A stretch of DNA of 64,000 nucleotides from Gammaproteobacteria bacterium (GCA_023266215.1 JAHFRQ010000002.1:142001-206000), one strand, 5' to 3'. Shown: positions 1-9,248, counted from the first letter of the stretch. A program made the numbers and translations. The notes: generated by a model from the letters alone, not told the origin.

Positions 1-2
1 TT

Positions 3-437
3 TTTATTGCAAAACATATTCAATCTAACGTGCGTGAATTAGAAGGTGCACTAAAACGCGTGATTGCCAATGCGCATTTTACGCGTCGCGATATTACGGT
101 CGATTTTGTTCGCGAAGCGTTAAAAGATTTGTTAACACTGCAAGCCAAATTAGTCACCATTGAAAATATTCAGCGCACCGTTGCAGAATATTATAAAATT
201 AAAGTCGCGGACATTTTATCAAAAAGACGTAATCGCTCAGTCACAAGGCCCCGTCAATTAGCCATGGCGCTCGCAAAAGAATTAACAACGCACAGCCTGC
301 CTGAAATTGGCGATGCCTTTGGCGGCCGCGATCACACGACAGTTTTACATGCATGTCGTAAAATGAAAGAATTGATGGAAGCTCAGTTAGACATTCAGGA
401 AGATTGGAAAAACTTGATGCGGATTTTATCGGCGTAA
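3..437 (+). CDS. dnaA: Chromosomal replication initiator DnaA, C-terminal part (5' end outside window)
   Basis: The reading frame is open from the first bases and ends at 437, so only about 144 C-terminal residues are seen. They include the end of the AAA+ region (the VRELEGAL stretch) and the whole DNA-binding domain IV, with the DnaA-box signature [15 protein letters not shown]. DnaA binds DnaA boxes at the origin and melts it to start replication. dnaN follows after 19 bases, the usual bacterial order. The apparent start at base 30 is an internal GTG and not the real start. Confidence 0.97.
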   Translation, partial: FIAKHIQSNVRELEGALKRVIANAHFTRRDITVDFVREALKDLLTLQAKLVTIENIQRTVAEYYKIKVADILSKRRNRSVTRPRQLAMALAKELTTHSLPEIGDAFGGRDHTTVLHACRKMKELMEAQLDIQEDWKNLMRILSA

Positions 438-456
438 ATTGGCGTGAGGGAACAAA

Positions 457-1563
457 ATGAAAATAACTTTACAACGCGAACAACTTTTAAAGCCTTTACA
501 AATGGTCATCGGCGCGATTGATCATAAGCAAGCCATGCCTATTTTAGCGAACGTTTTATTACGCGTTGATAACAATCAACTCTCTGTTACGGGGACTGAT
601 TTAGAAATAGAATTAATTGGTCAGTCTAATTTAACCAAACCAACTGATAATTCTGCGTTGACACTGCCTGCGCGAAAATTAATGGATATTTGCAAAGCCC
701 TGCCTGATTTTGCAGCGATTGAATTATACCAAGAAAAAGACCGTGTGATTTTAAAGTCAGAGCGCAGCCGATTTACCATGTCAACGATGCCAGCGGATGA
801 TTTCCCCAGCACAGAATTACTATCTGATAACATCATGTTTGAAATATCACAAAAAGAATTATCAAATTTATTGCACAGAACCGCTTTTGCAATGGCACAA
901 CAAGATGTGCGCTATTATTTAAATGGGATGTTATTTGAAGTGGTTGATTGTCATTTACGAACTGTTGCAACAGATGGTCATCGATTAGCCTTAAATCAAG
1001 CTAAAATTTCAATTTCGCCAACAGAAAAAACACAAGTGATTGTGCCCTTTAAAGCAGTGAGTGAATTATCGCGATTACTTAAAGATCATGGACAAATCGT
1101 CACGGTGAATATTAGTCATCATCATATTCGGATCACCTGTCAAGATTTTGTCTTTACATCAAAATTAGTGGAAGGAAAATTTCCAGATTATCAGCGCGTT
1201 ATTCCTAAAATGGGCGATAAAGTATTAACGATTGATCGCGACACCTTAAAACAAGCGTTATTACGCACGTCTGTTTTATGCAATGAAAAGGCGCGCGGCG
1301 TGCGATTTGAATTACAAAATAATTCTTTAAAGTTATTATCCAACAATCCAGAGCATGAAGCCGCAGAAGAAGAAGTGGATATTAATTATCAAGGTGCTCA
1401 TTTTGATATTGGATTTAATATTACTTATCTGCTTGATGTCTTAAATGTTGTAGAGCCAGGATTAATCCGCCTAACATTAATCGACAACAACCATAGCATG
1501 CGCATCGATGAGCCGACGAGTGAAACGCACAGCATCTTTGTCGTCATGCCCATGCGGATGTGA
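457..1563 (+). CDS. dnaN: DNA polymerase III beta sliding clamp
   Basis: This 368-residue protein has the length and sequence character of the beta clamp: it starts MKITLQREQLLKPLQMVIGA and ends in the typical VMPMRM. Three clamp domains are implied by length. It encircles DNA and tethers Pol III and other replication factors. It lies 19 bases after dnaA and is probably co-transcribed with it. recF, which normally follows, is absent; the next gene is a convergent aminopeptidase ending 8 bases away. Confidence 0.97.
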   Translation: MKITLQREQLLKPLQMVIGAIDHKQAMPILANVLLRVDNNQLSVTGTDLEIELIGQSNLTKPTDNSALTLPARKLMDICKALPDFAAIELYQEKDRVILKSERSRFTMSTMPADDFPSTELLSDNIMFEISQKELSNLLHRTAFAMAQQDVRYYLNGMLFEVVDCHLRTVATDGHRLALNQAKISISPTEKTQVIVPFKAVSELSRLLKDHGQIVTVNISHHHIRITCQDFVFTSKLVEGKFPDYQRVIPKMGDKVLTIDRDTLKQALLRTSVLCNEKARGVRFELQNNSLKLLSNNPEHEAAEEEVDINYQGAHFDIGFNITYLLDVLNVVEPGLIRLTLIDNNHSMRIDEPTSETHSIFVVMPMRM

Positions 1564-1570
1564 GTTAATT

Positions 1571-3340
1571 CTACTTCAACGCTTCTGTCGCTTTTTTCAG
1601 CCATTCGCGCACATCGGGCGTTAAGTCTTTTTCTAATAATTGATAAATGTGTGCATGGTAATTATTAATATATTTAATTTCATCAGATGACAATAAATTT
1701 ATATCAATTAAATTTCGTGCGTAAGGCACAACGGTTAAATCAGCAAGGCCGTAAAATGGGCCGGCAGGAATTTTCTCTATAATTTCACATACATTTTCAA
1801 TGCGAATGCCATATTGGCCTTCAAAATATAATCCAGGTTCATTGCTCACGAGCATGCCAGGCTGCAATGGGACGTTTGATGCTCCATAACCGATGCGCTG
1901 CGGACCTTCATGGACGCATAAATAAGCACCAACACCGTGACCCGTGCCATGACCAAAATCTAATCCGTATTGCCACAGTGGCGCACGCGCCAACGTATTG
2001 ACATGCTCGCCACACACGCCCGCTGGAAAAGGCGTGTGGCGCAATGCTAAATGACCCTTTAAAACTAGGGTAAAATGCTTTTTTTGATTGTCTGTTGGTT
2101 TTCCCAGATGAATCATTCGCGTGATATCGGTTGTGCCTTCAAAATATTGTCCGCCAGAATCTAATAACAATAAATTACTATCATCAATTTTATAGCTGCT
2201 TTTTTCATCTGCGCGATAATGCACGATCGCGCCGTGATCCGCAAAGCCACAGATAGTTGGAAAGCTCAGATTCTTACATTTGGGATTATTGCGTCGAAAT
2301 TTTTCAAGTGCGTCTGCAGCCGTTATTTCATCCACACCATTTTTCCAATTATTGTCTAGCCAATGAAAAAATTGCACAAGCGCAATTGCATCTAAGCGAT
2401 GTGCTTCTCGCGCACCTGCAATCTCTGTTTTATTTTTTAATGCTTTCATTAATGCAATGGGCGTTTGTTTTTCAATCAGCAATGCTGAAATTAATTTTGA
2501 TGCAACCCAACAACTGGTTGTGCGCGGATCAACCCACACCATGCCCGTTACATTTTTCAAATAATTCTCAAAAGCATCATAGGGCATTAAAGCAATATTT
2601 TGTGCTGCAAAATACGGAAAGTCTTTTTCCAATACGCGGTCTAGTTTGGTAAATAAAACTGAGTTTTCTAAAGTAATAGCGGCGTAACTGATCACCAATG
2701 GATTATACGGAATATCATCTCCGCGAATATTAAAAAGCCAGGCGATCTCATCTAATTGCGACACAATTAATGCATCTGCGCCAATTTTTTTCATCTGCTC
2801 ACGAATGGATTCAAGCTTGCTTTCAGCAGATAAGCCCGTGTACTTTTCATCTAAAATAATAATTTTTTCAAGCTGTAATTCAGGACGATTTTCCCACATC
2901 AAATCAATTAAATTTTCTGAAACAAACGTAAGTGCACCGTGAACTTGCATTAAGGCACTTTCCCATTGCTTTTTTTCTGAAAGACTTATTAATTTTGGGT
3001 CAACACCCACGGTTGCATTAAACGCATTTTCAGAAAGCCAATGACTCACTGGCGCTGATACACCTTGCATTTGTTTCATTAGTTGAAAATCATCAGGGTT
3101 TAATTGCGCTTGTGCCTGCAAAGTATAGCGCGGGTCTGTCCACAAATAAGCGCTTTCTAAGCCTACCAATACTTCGCCGTACGAGCCTGTAAAATCAGTC
3201 AGCCACGATCTGCGATCCCAATGAGCGGGCACATATTCGTCATTGTGCGCATCACGCGTAGGTACATAATAATAATCCAGGTTCTTTTCGCGCATTAATT
3301 CACGCAGTTTTTTGAGCTTTTTAGAAGATGAGATGGTCAT
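1571..3340 (-). CDS. Xaa-Pro aminopeptidase (long, XPNPEP1-type M24 peptidase)
   Basis: The 589-residue protein is of the long aminopeptidase P class (creatinase N-domain, a second creatinase-like domain, then M24 catalytic domain), longer than the roughly 440-residue PepP. Metal ligands are visible in the C-terminal half: the two Asp of LLLLDSGGQYFEGTTDITR, His in HGTGHGVGAYLCVHEGP, and Glu in SNEPGLYFEG and GIRIENV. It removes N-terminal residues preceding proline. The ATG at 3340 is preferred because AAGGTG lies 7 bases upstream; an in-frame start 24 bases earlier lacks this. It is divergent from ubiH. Confidence 0.93.
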   Translation of the reverse strand: MTISSSKKLKKLRELMREKNLDYYYVPTRDAHNDEYVPAHWDRRSWLTDFTGSYGEVLVGLESAYLWTDPRYTLQAQAQLNPDDFQLMKQMQGVSAPVSHWLSENAFNATVGVDPKLISLSEKKQWESALMQVHGALTFVSENLIDLMWENRPELQLEKIIILDEKYTGLSAESKLESIREQMKKIGADALIVSQLDEIAWLFNIRGDDIPYNPLVISYAAITLENSVLFTKLDRVLEKDFPYFAAQNIALMPYDAFENYLKNVTGMVWVDPRTTSCWVASKLISALLIEKQTPIALMKALKNKTEIAGAREAHRLDAIALVQFFHWLDNNWKNGVDEITAADALEKFRRNNPKCKNLSFPTICGFADHGAIVHYRADEKSSYKIDDSNLLLLDSGGQYFEGTTDITRMIHLGKPTDNQKKHFTLVLKGHLALRHTPFPAGVCGEHVNTLARAPLWQYGLDFGHGTGHGVGAYLCVHEGPQRIGYGASNVPLQPGMLVSNEPGLYFEGQYGIRIENVCEIIEKIPAGPFYGLADLTVVPYARNLIDINLLSSDEIKYINNYHAHIYQLLEKDLTPDVREWLKKATEALK

Positions 3341-3393
3341 AGTACACCTTGTTATTTTTCGCAAAAAATCTATCTTATGCTATCATACCCGGC

Positions 3394-4566
3394 ATGCAAA
3401 AAAAGCACTTAAAATCAAACATCGTGATCGCGGGCGGGGGCTTAGTAGGCGTCTCCTTTGCGCTGTGCATGCCTAATACACACATTACTATTTTAGAGAC
3501 GCATCTGCCTGACCTGCTCACCCAATCAAACACCAATTCGCGCCCCATTTCCCTTTCCTATGGCAGCCACTTGATTTTAAAACAATTGGGTGTGTGGGAG
3601 ACGTTAGAGAAATTCGCCTGCCCTATTTTATCTGTGCATATTTCTGAAATGGGAAAATTCGGTGTTACTCGTTTTTTAGCGCAAGAGCAAGATGTAAAGG
3701 CGCTGGGATTTGTTGTGCCAGTTGAATTATTGCAAAATATTTTATATCAAAATGCAGCTGAGCAAAAAAATATTAAATTTATGTCTATCCAATCTATCGA
3801 GAATATTACTTTAAATAAAAATAGCGCAGATATTGATATTAAAACGCATGAAGATAAAATAAAATTATCAGCTGAATTATTAGTTGCGTCAGACGGCACC
3901 AATTCAACTTGTCGTGATTTATTAAATATCAATACAACTAAAAAAAACTCCGGTGATCAAGCGTTAATTTATGATTTAATCTTATCTGAAAATCATGATT
4001 TTACTGCTTACGAGCGATTTACAAAATTAGGCGTATTAGCCATCTTGCCATTGTTCAATCAAAAAACAGCCCGTTTGGTTTGGACTATTTCAGCAATACA
4101 GGCAGAAAAAATAGAAAGTTGGGATGAGAAAAAATTATTATTATTTTTTCAAGAAGTCTTTGAAGGAAGACTATTTATTTCACATGCTACAAAATCAGCT
4201 TGTTTTCCATTGCAAACCATTATTGCTGAAAGACAAATTACGCAATCTGCTGTTCTATTGGGTAATGCTGCGCATACGATTTATCCCGTTGCAGCGCAAG
4301 GATTTAATTTAGGCTTGCGCGATGCTTTTATGTTAAGCAAAATTTTAAATTGTACTGAGAATATAAATGATTTTTCTTTGTTGCAGCAATATGAAAAAAA
4401 GGCGTTGGAACACCAAAAGATAATTTATAAAATAACCAATCAATTGGCGGGTTTATTTGAATTGAATGTCCCCTGTCTTGGAAAACTACGCGGGTTGGGA
4501 TTGTTGGGCTTGGATTTAATCACTCCCCTTAAAAATCAATTTGCAGAGCGAGCGATGGGATTATGA
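3394..4566 (+). CDS. ubiH: 2-octaprenyl-6-methoxyphenol hydroxylase-type flavoprotein monooxygenase
   Basis: The protein has 390 residues. The N-terminal FAD-binding motif IVIAGGGLVGVSFAL and the C-terminal GNAAHTIYPVAAQGFNLGLRDA motif place it in the UbiH/UbiF/UbiI family; the VHISEMGKFGVTRF stretch resembles UbiH in particular. It hydroxylates the ubiquinone ring precursor. Its stop overlaps the next start in ATGA, so the two hydroxylases are translationally coupled. The ATG at 3394 fits the family N-terminus; an upstream in-frame start would add 15 unrelated residues. Confidence 0.9.
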   Translation: MQKKHLKSNIVIAGGGLVGVSFALCMPNTHITILETHLPDLLTQSNTNSRPISLSYGSHLILKQLGVWETLEKFACPILSVHISEMGKFGVTRFLAQEQDVKALGFVVPVELLQNILYQNAAEQKNIKFMSIQSIENITLNKNSADIDIKTHEDKIKLSAELLVASDGTNSTCRDLLNINTTKKNSGDQALIYDLILSENHDFTAYERFTKLGVLAILPLFNQKTARLVWTISAIQAEKIESWDEKKLLLFFQEVFEGRLFISHATKSACFPLQTIIAERQITQSAVLLGNAAHTIYPVAAQGFNLGLRDAFMLSKILNCTENINDFSLLQQYEKKALEHQKIIYKITNQLAGLFELNVPCLGKLRGLGLLGLDLITPLKNQFAERAMGL

Positions 4567-5741
4567 TTATTATTATTGGCGGCGGGATTGTCGGCTTAGC
4601 CATGGCGGCATTATTAGCAAAAGAAAATTTTGAAGTAGCGATTATTGAGTCTCATCAACCTGAGTTAACTTGGGAAAATTTAACCGCGCGCGTTTCTGCT
4701 ATTAATCTAAAATCAATACAATTATTTAATTATTTAAATATGCATTTTAATCAACAATCCCTCGCGCCTTTAAGTAAAATGCATATTTGGGATTACGCGG
4801 GCGCTGAAATTAATTTTGACTCTGAGAATATTGGTCAATCTGAGCTCGGTTTTATTATTGAAAATCGCGAAATAATAAAATCACTGTGGGCGTCTTTAAA
4901 ATTAAATAAAAATATTCAGATTTTTTGCCCCCATAAAGCAAAAAACATTGTTATAAAAGATAATAAAGTTAATTTAGTATTAGATAATAATCAATCTATC
5001 GAAGCTGATTTAATCATTGGCGCCGATGGCGCGCATTCTTGGGTGCGAAAGCAAATGCCCGTTAAATTAATTGAGCGAGCGTATAATCAAAAAGCAATTA
5101 TTGCAGTAATTCAATCTGAAAAACTGCATAAAAACACAGCGTATCAAAAATTTTTAACCTCGGGTCCTGTTGCGTTACTACCCTTGTCTGAGCCAAATTT
5201 ATCAGCATTAGTCTGGTCTGCTGATAGCAGCATTTCTGATGAATTGCTTTTAAGCCCTGAGAATAATTTCAATCGACAATTATCAGAAAGTTTTGATTAC
5301 AAATTAGGCGCATTAAAAATAATGTTTTCAAGAGAGCAGTTTGAACTTAAAATGCGTCACGTCGATAATTATGTTTCAGATAAAATGGCGCTGATTGGTG
5401 ATGCGGCGCACACGATTCATCCACTGGCAGGTCAAGGTGTGAATCTAGGATTAATGGACGCAGCCTGCTTAGCACAAGTTTTAATGGACGCCCGCGCTTC
5501 CAAAAAACCAATCGGCGACTTACGTGTTTTGCGTCGTTATGCAAGATGGCGACGAGCAGATAATGCCGAAATGATTTTTACAATGCAGCACTTAAAAAAT
5601 AGCTTTGCGGACAATCACTTTCTGTCAAATTATTTGCGTGGGTTGTCAGTGAGTCTTATTGAAAAATGCCCGCTTATTAAAAATCACATCATGAAACAAG
5701 CGGTGGGTGAATCTCGTGATCTACCACAATTTTTGACATAA
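4563..5741 (+). CDS. ubiI: Ubiquinone-ring hydroxylase, UbiI/UbiF/VisC type
   Basis: The 392-residue FAD monooxygenase begins directly with the dinucleotide-binding motif IIIIGGGIVGLAMAALLA and carries DLIIGADGAHSWVR and the second FAD motif ALIGDAAHTIHPLAGQGVNLG. It belongs to the ubiquinone hydroxylase family and overlaps ubiH by four bases, as in the pepP-ubiH-ubiI group of E. coli. Whether it performs the C5 (UbiI) or C6 (UbiF) hydroxylation cannot be decided from the sequence alone, so the symbol is provisional. Confidence 0.82.
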   Translation: MIIIIGGGIVGLAMAALLAKENFEVAIIESHQPELTWENLTARVSAINLKSIQLFNYLNMHFNQQSLAPLSKMHIWDYAGAEINFDSENIGQSELGFIIENREIIKSLWASLKLNKNIQIFCPHKAKNIVIKDNKVNLVLDNNQSIEADLIIGADGAHSWVRKQMPVKLIERAYNQKAIIAVIQSEKLHKNTAYQKFLTSGPVALLPLSEPNLSALVWSADSSISDELLLSPENNFNRQLSESFDYKLGALKIMFSREQFELKMRHVDNYVSDKMALIGDAAHTIHPLAGQGVNLGLMDAACLAQVLMDARASKKPIGDLRVLRRYARWRRADNAEMIFTMQHLKNSFADNHFLSNYLRGLSVSLIEKCPLIKNHIMKQAVGESRDLPQFLT

Positions 5742-5744
5742 GTA

Positions 5745-5818
5745 TGGCTATGGGTGGACTCGAACCACCGACCCCAGCATTATGAATGCCGTGCTCTAAC
5801 CAGCTGAGCTACATAGCC
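5745..5818 (-). tRNA. tRNA-Met (CAU), elongator type
   Basis: Read on the minus strand the sequence folds as a cloverleaf: acceptor GGCTATG pairing with CATAGCC, D-arm AGCTCAGCTGGTTAGAGC, anticodon loop TTCATAA with anticodon CAT, and T-arm GGTTCGAGTCC. It closely resembles the E. coli elongator tRNA-Met rather than the initiator. The 3' CCA is not encoded and must be added by nucleotidyltransferase. Confidence 0.93.
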
Positions 5819-5908
5819 GTTCTGATATAAACAAGAGTCGAAATTCTGGCGATTTTGAGAGGGGATGTCAAGGATTCTGTGCTATTCTATCGCTTTTATC
5901 GGCTGGAG

Positions 5909-7003
5909 ATGGCTTTTGTGCTAAAACAATTTGGTTCGATTTACCTTATTTTGGGAACTTGTATTGCAGCCGGCATGCTAGGCCTCCCCATTGTAACAGC
6001 GCAATACCATTTTACGCTCACAGCCCTCATGATTTTTTCGGCGTGGCTGATTATGTCCATTGGCGCCTGGTGTTTGCTGCAAGTCAATATGCAAATGCCA
6101 CGTAATGCTAATTTTATCAGCATGTCTGAAGCGACGCTGGGTAAAACCGTTAAAATCATTACTTGGTTTGTTTATCTTATGCTGCTCTACAGTTTAATTT
6201 GCGCGTATTTAGCAGCCAGCGGCGATTTATTACATACTTTAATTTTGGATATGAAAATTGCAACGCCGCGCGCTGTTGCAACTTGCCTGGCCGCGTTTAT
6301 TTTAGGCTATATTGTTTATTTAGGGATTCGCTCGGTTGATTTAACCAACCGCTTTTTAATGAGCGCCAAATTTATTATTTGCATGTTATTAATTGGTTCT
6401 GTTTTGCCGTTTTCGCATTTCAATAAACTATCACAAGGAAACTGGCATTTTTCAGGCGGCGCCTTTTTGGTTGTAATTACGTCGTTTGGATATGGCTCCA
6501 TTTTGCCAAGCATTCGTGATTACTTAAATAATGATAAGAAAAAATTAATTCGCGTGGTTTTTTTAGGTAGCATTATTCCGATGATTTTATATTTTATTTG
6601 GGTATCGATCATTCAAAGCGCGTTGCCGCGTTTTGGTGCAAATGGTTTAGCCGCAATGAATAATTCGCCAAATACCATTTCATTATTGATGTCTGAAATG
6701 GCCGCGTTAACGCACCATACGATTATTAAATCCATCAGCATTACTTTTGTGTCTATTTGTTCAATCACCGGATTTTTAAGTGTCGCGACCTCTTTAATGG
6801 ATGTGCTAGCCGATGGCTTTAAAAAAGAAAAACAGGGATCGCATCGTTTTTGGATTGCTTTACTCGCATTTTTACCACCAACGTTGATAGTTATTTTTGA
6901 TCCCGCAATTTTTACCGACGCACTGGCTTATGCTGGTTTATGCTGCATATATATTCTAGTCGCGCTGCCGATTGGGATGTATATTTCAAGGCGATTGGCT
7001 TAA
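5909..7003 (+). CDS. Aromatic amino acid permease (HAAAP family, Mtr/TyrP type)
   Basis: About 364 residues with 10-11 hydrophobic segments. The first helix, [20 protein letters not shown], is the signature of the hydroxy/aromatic amino acid permease family, which imports Tyr or Trp with protons across the inner membrane. A close paralogue lies at 26306-27442. The ATG at 5909 and a GTG at 5918 are both possible; GGAG at 5905-5908 would suit the GTG better. It stands alone between tRNA-Met and the AbiE region. Confidence 0.85.
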   Translation: MAFVLKQFGSIYLILGTCIAAGMLGLPIVTAQYHFTLTALMIFSAWLIMSIGAWCLLQVNMQMPRNANFISMSEATLGKTVKIITWFVYLMLLYSLICAYLAASGDLLHTLILDMKIATPRAVATCLAAFILGYIVYLGIRSVDLTNRFLMSAKFIICMLLIGSVLPFSHFNKLSQGNWHFSGGAFLVVITSFGYGSILPSIRDYLNNDKKKLIRVVFLGSIIPMILYFIWVSIIQSALPRFGANGLAAMNNSPNTISLLMSEMAALTHHTIIKSISITFVSICSITGFLSVATSLMDVLADGFKKEKQGSHRFWIALLAFLPPTLIVIFDPAIFTDALAYAGLCCIYILVALPIGMYISRRLA

Positions 7004-7036
7004 CTCATCACGCAATCAAAGCAACGGTGTGGCTGG

Positions 7037-7067
7037 TGTGAAATCACTGGTGCAATAAGTTTTCCAA
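7037..7067. repeat. 31-bp direct repeat, left copy, flanking the AbiE pair
   Basis: The 31 bases beginning TGTGAAATCACTGG and ending AAGTTTTCCAA recur exactly at 8716-8746 in the same orientation. The toxin-antitoxin pair lies between the copies. Such a layout is expected from insertion with target duplication, or from recombination between two short sites. Confidence 0.9.
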
Positions 7068-7203
7068 AGCTGGTGTTTTTGCTCGACATAATTTCTGTAA
7101 AACGAGACAGCGGGCATGCATCAGTAGCAGAACCAGCTAGAAGAAGAGATCGACGCGACGGAATAACATATCTTGTTGTTTATATGCAATTTTTTTATTT
7201 TAT

Positions 7204-7274
7204 GTCCTGGTTTGGCGAATAATGCTTGCAAGTATTTTGGCAATTAGTCATAATTTATACGTCCCAGTTTGGCG
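7204..7274 (+). promoter_or_regulatory. Promoter and paired operator-like repeats of the abiE operon
   Basis: A -35 TTGCAA (7226-7231) and -10 CATAAT (7249-7254) are separated by 17 bases. Direct repeats GTCCTGGTTTGGCG (7204-7217) and GTCCCAGTTTGGCG (7261-7274) sit just upstream and downstream of this promoter, 57 bases apart. AbiEi-type antitoxins are known to repress their own promoters, so the repeats are plausible binding sites; that is inference. Confidence 0.6.
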
Positions 7275-7285
7275 GTATGTGAAAT

Positions 7286-7708
7286 ATGAAAAAAACTTAT
7301 GAGAACAGTATTGAATACAAAGCGCTGCAGGTGATTAATCACACAAAGCACGCGGCGATCTTGCGCGAAGATTTTTTGCATCTTGGCAGTTACCGTCAAG
7401 TAAGTCGAGCATTACATCGATTAATTGAAAAGAAAAAATTAATTAGAATTGGGTTGGGGATTTATGGTGAAGCAGAAGAATTCATGAGTCATGTTTTATT
7501 AAAAAAGGATTTTGTCACTGTCTCGAGAAACGCATTAGATCGATTTAATGTAAGGTGGCTGCCTGGCACAGCAGAAAGCGAATACAATGCCGGTCTCTCA
7601 CAACAAGTACCTGTACATAATTTTGTACGCTTAGAATCGCGCTTTCGGTGCAAGATGAGTCATTTAAAATTACGACTTTATTACGAAGGAGAAATTAATG
7701 CTCGATGA
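7286..7708 (+). CDS. AbiEi-type antitoxin / DUF6088-like transcriptional regulator
   Basis: The 140-residue protein begins with a winged-helix-like region (residues about 10-60: a helix-turn pattern ending in LIEKKKLIRIGLGIYG) typical of AbiEi antitoxin domains and the related DUF6088 proteins. It overlaps the downstream toxin by 11 bases, the arrangement found in abiE operons. AbiE systems are type IV toxin-antitoxin and abortive phage-infection modules. Assignment rests on fold pattern and operon partner. Confidence 0.78.
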   Translation: MKKTYENSIEYKALQVINHTKHAAILREDFLHLGSYRQVSRALHRLIEKKKLIRIGLGIYGEAEEFMSHVLLKKDFVTVSRNALDRFNVRWLPGTAESEYNAGLSQQVPVHNFVRLESRFRCKMSHLKLRLYYEGEINAR

Positions 7709-8651
7709 TCCAAAACTAAAAGGACAAGCGAAGGAAGTGGGATTCATGCTCGGATTAAATCCACTTTCGGTTGAAAAAGATTTCTATGTCACCAAAGCTA
7801 TTTACGCCATGACGCGTGTTGAAAGTGATTATTTTGCATTAATTTTTCAAGGCGGAACGAGCTTGTCTAAAGCGTATCAAATTATTCAACGTTTATCTGA
7901 AGACATTGATTTTAGAGTGATTCAAAAACCCGCGGGATTAAAGCTTGGGAAAAACGCAAGACGAGATCGATTACGCGAATTTCGATATGCGTTAGTTGAT
8001 GCTTTAATTCAGGCTCAATTTGAGATTCCAAAAGAAGCAGTCAAAGTTTTTTTTGAGGGTCGATTTATGAAAATAACCGCAAAATTTGATGGTGGTGAAA
8101 ATATGACTTACTTAAAACCACATATTGCTGTCGAGTGCTTTTTAGGTGACATTAAATTACAGCCCAATACGCGAGAAGTAACGACTTTAATTAAATTAAC
8201 CTTGGGGAAAGAATGCGAACATATTTCTTTTCCAGTTGTTTGCGTTGCGTTGGATGAAACTGCAGCTGAAAAATGGGTTGCATTAACAAGGCGCGTTGCC
8301 AATTCTGCGATTCGATTTCGACAATCAGATAAACATTTAGTGCGTCATATTTATGATTTATTTAATTTAAAAACGAAACAATATTTAACCGGCGAATATA
8401 TTTCCCTGATTGATGACATCATGGAAAAAGATCGAGTGCAATTTAATAAATACAATGCTGATTACACAGAAAACCCAATGGCTGTTTCTGAATCAGCTTT
8501 AGCAATTTTAAATAATGATTCTCAATGGAAAGATCATTGGAATTATTTTTTAACGCAGATGGTTTATGATGAACATAAGCCAGAATTTGATGTCGCCTAT
8601 TTAGAATTGCAAAAATTCAGCCAGCCGATTTTTAACGCACTGTTAGCTTGA
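7698..8651 (+). CDS. AbiEii/AbiGii nucleotidyltransferase toxin
   Basis: The 317-residue protein has the hallmark of the AbiEii family: GGTSLSK at residues 52-58 followed by SEDIDF at 67-72, the nucleotidyltransferase GS/DxD motifs. Members of the family transfer nucleotides to cellular targets (tRNA in studied cases) and arrest growth, for example on phage infection. A strong Shine-Dalgarno AAGGAG lies 6 bases before the ATG. It is co-transcribed with the antitoxin and enclosed by the 31-bp direct repeat. Confidence 0.92.
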   Translation: MLDDPKLKGQAKEVGFMLGLNPLSVEKDFYVTKAIYAMTRVESDYFALIFQGGTSLSKAYQIIQRLSEDIDFRVIQKPAGLKLGKNARRDRLREFRYALVDALIQAQFEIPKEAVKVFFEGRFMKITAKFDGGENMTYLKPHIAVECFLGDIKLQPNTREVTTLIKLTLGKECEHISFPVVCVALDETAAEKWVALTRRVANSAIRFRQSDKHLVRHIYDLFNLKTKQYLTGEYISLIDDIMEKDRVQFNKYNADYTENPMAVSESALAILNNDSQWKDHWNYFLTQMVYDEHKPEFDVAYLELQKFSQPIFNALLA

Positions 8652-8715
8652 CCCATCACCCAGTGGTGTGACATCAGTGCTATGATGAGGCGTTCAGTTA
8701 TGCAGCACTATTTGA

Positions 8716-8746
8716 TGTGAAATCACTGGTGCAATAAGTTTTCCAA
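8716..8746. repeat. 31-bp direct repeat, right copy
   Basis: Exact copy of 7037-7067, 65 bases after the toxin stop. The preceding bases (8652-8695) also hold CATCAC and GGTGTGAC motifs similar to the hairpin at 32815-32869. Confidence 0.9.
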
Positions 8747-8762
8747 GCAGAATGTCCCTTTT

Positions 8763-9248
8763 TTAACTTACCGCCTCAGCTCCATGATGCGGGCCGTTAT
8801 AAACCGTGATGACCATTTTGTGAATGCGGTGCTCTGATAAAAATAAGGTATCTTGCTTAATCTGATCGACAAACCACTGGGATAAATCTTCTAAAGAAAT
8901 ATTCTCAACCGGCAGCATCACGACATCCTTTTGTAACAGCCACATTGACTCGTGATTAAAAATAATTTCGATGTGCTCACCATCTTCTTGTGTTTTTAAA
9001 TAAGGCGACAGCGTTGGTACTAAAAATCTTAAGTGCAATAATTGACATAGCTCAATTAATTTTTTGGTTAATATCCGATAATCAAATGTAATTCCGGGCG
9101 CAATTTGCTCGGCCGTGACACTCACGCTCAAGGTATAATTATGACCATGCAACGTTTCGCGCTCTGTTTTTGAAAAAATCGTAAAATGTCCCGCTGAAAA
9201 TTTTAATTTTCCACGATCTAAATGTAGTGTCATTGTTCTTTTATTCAT
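8763..9248 (-). CDS. 6-pyruvoyl-tetrahydropterin synthase family protein (PTPS-III-like, lacks the QueD cysteine)
   Basis: The 161-residue protein is a COG0720 member. Zinc-ligand histidines are His21 in FSAGH and His34/His36 in LHGHNY. QueD enzymes have Cys four residues before HGH; here that position is Arg30, while Glu31 gives the ExxHGH pattern described for PTPS-III, which makes 6-hydroxymethyl-dihydropterin from dihydroneopterin triphosphate. It overlaps the methyltransferase stop by one base (TAATG), so it is coupled to it. It could be a folate, queuosine or other pterin enzyme; folB and queC also occur in this window. Confidence 0.75.
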   Translation of the reverse strand: MNKRTMTLHLDRGKLKFSAGHFTIFSKTERETLHGHNYTLSVSVTAEQIAPGITFDYRILTKKLIELCQLLHLRFLVPTLSPYLKTQEDGEHIEIIFNHESMWLLQKDVVMLPVENISLEDLSQWFVDQIKQDTLFLSEHRIHKMVITVYNGPHHGAEAVS

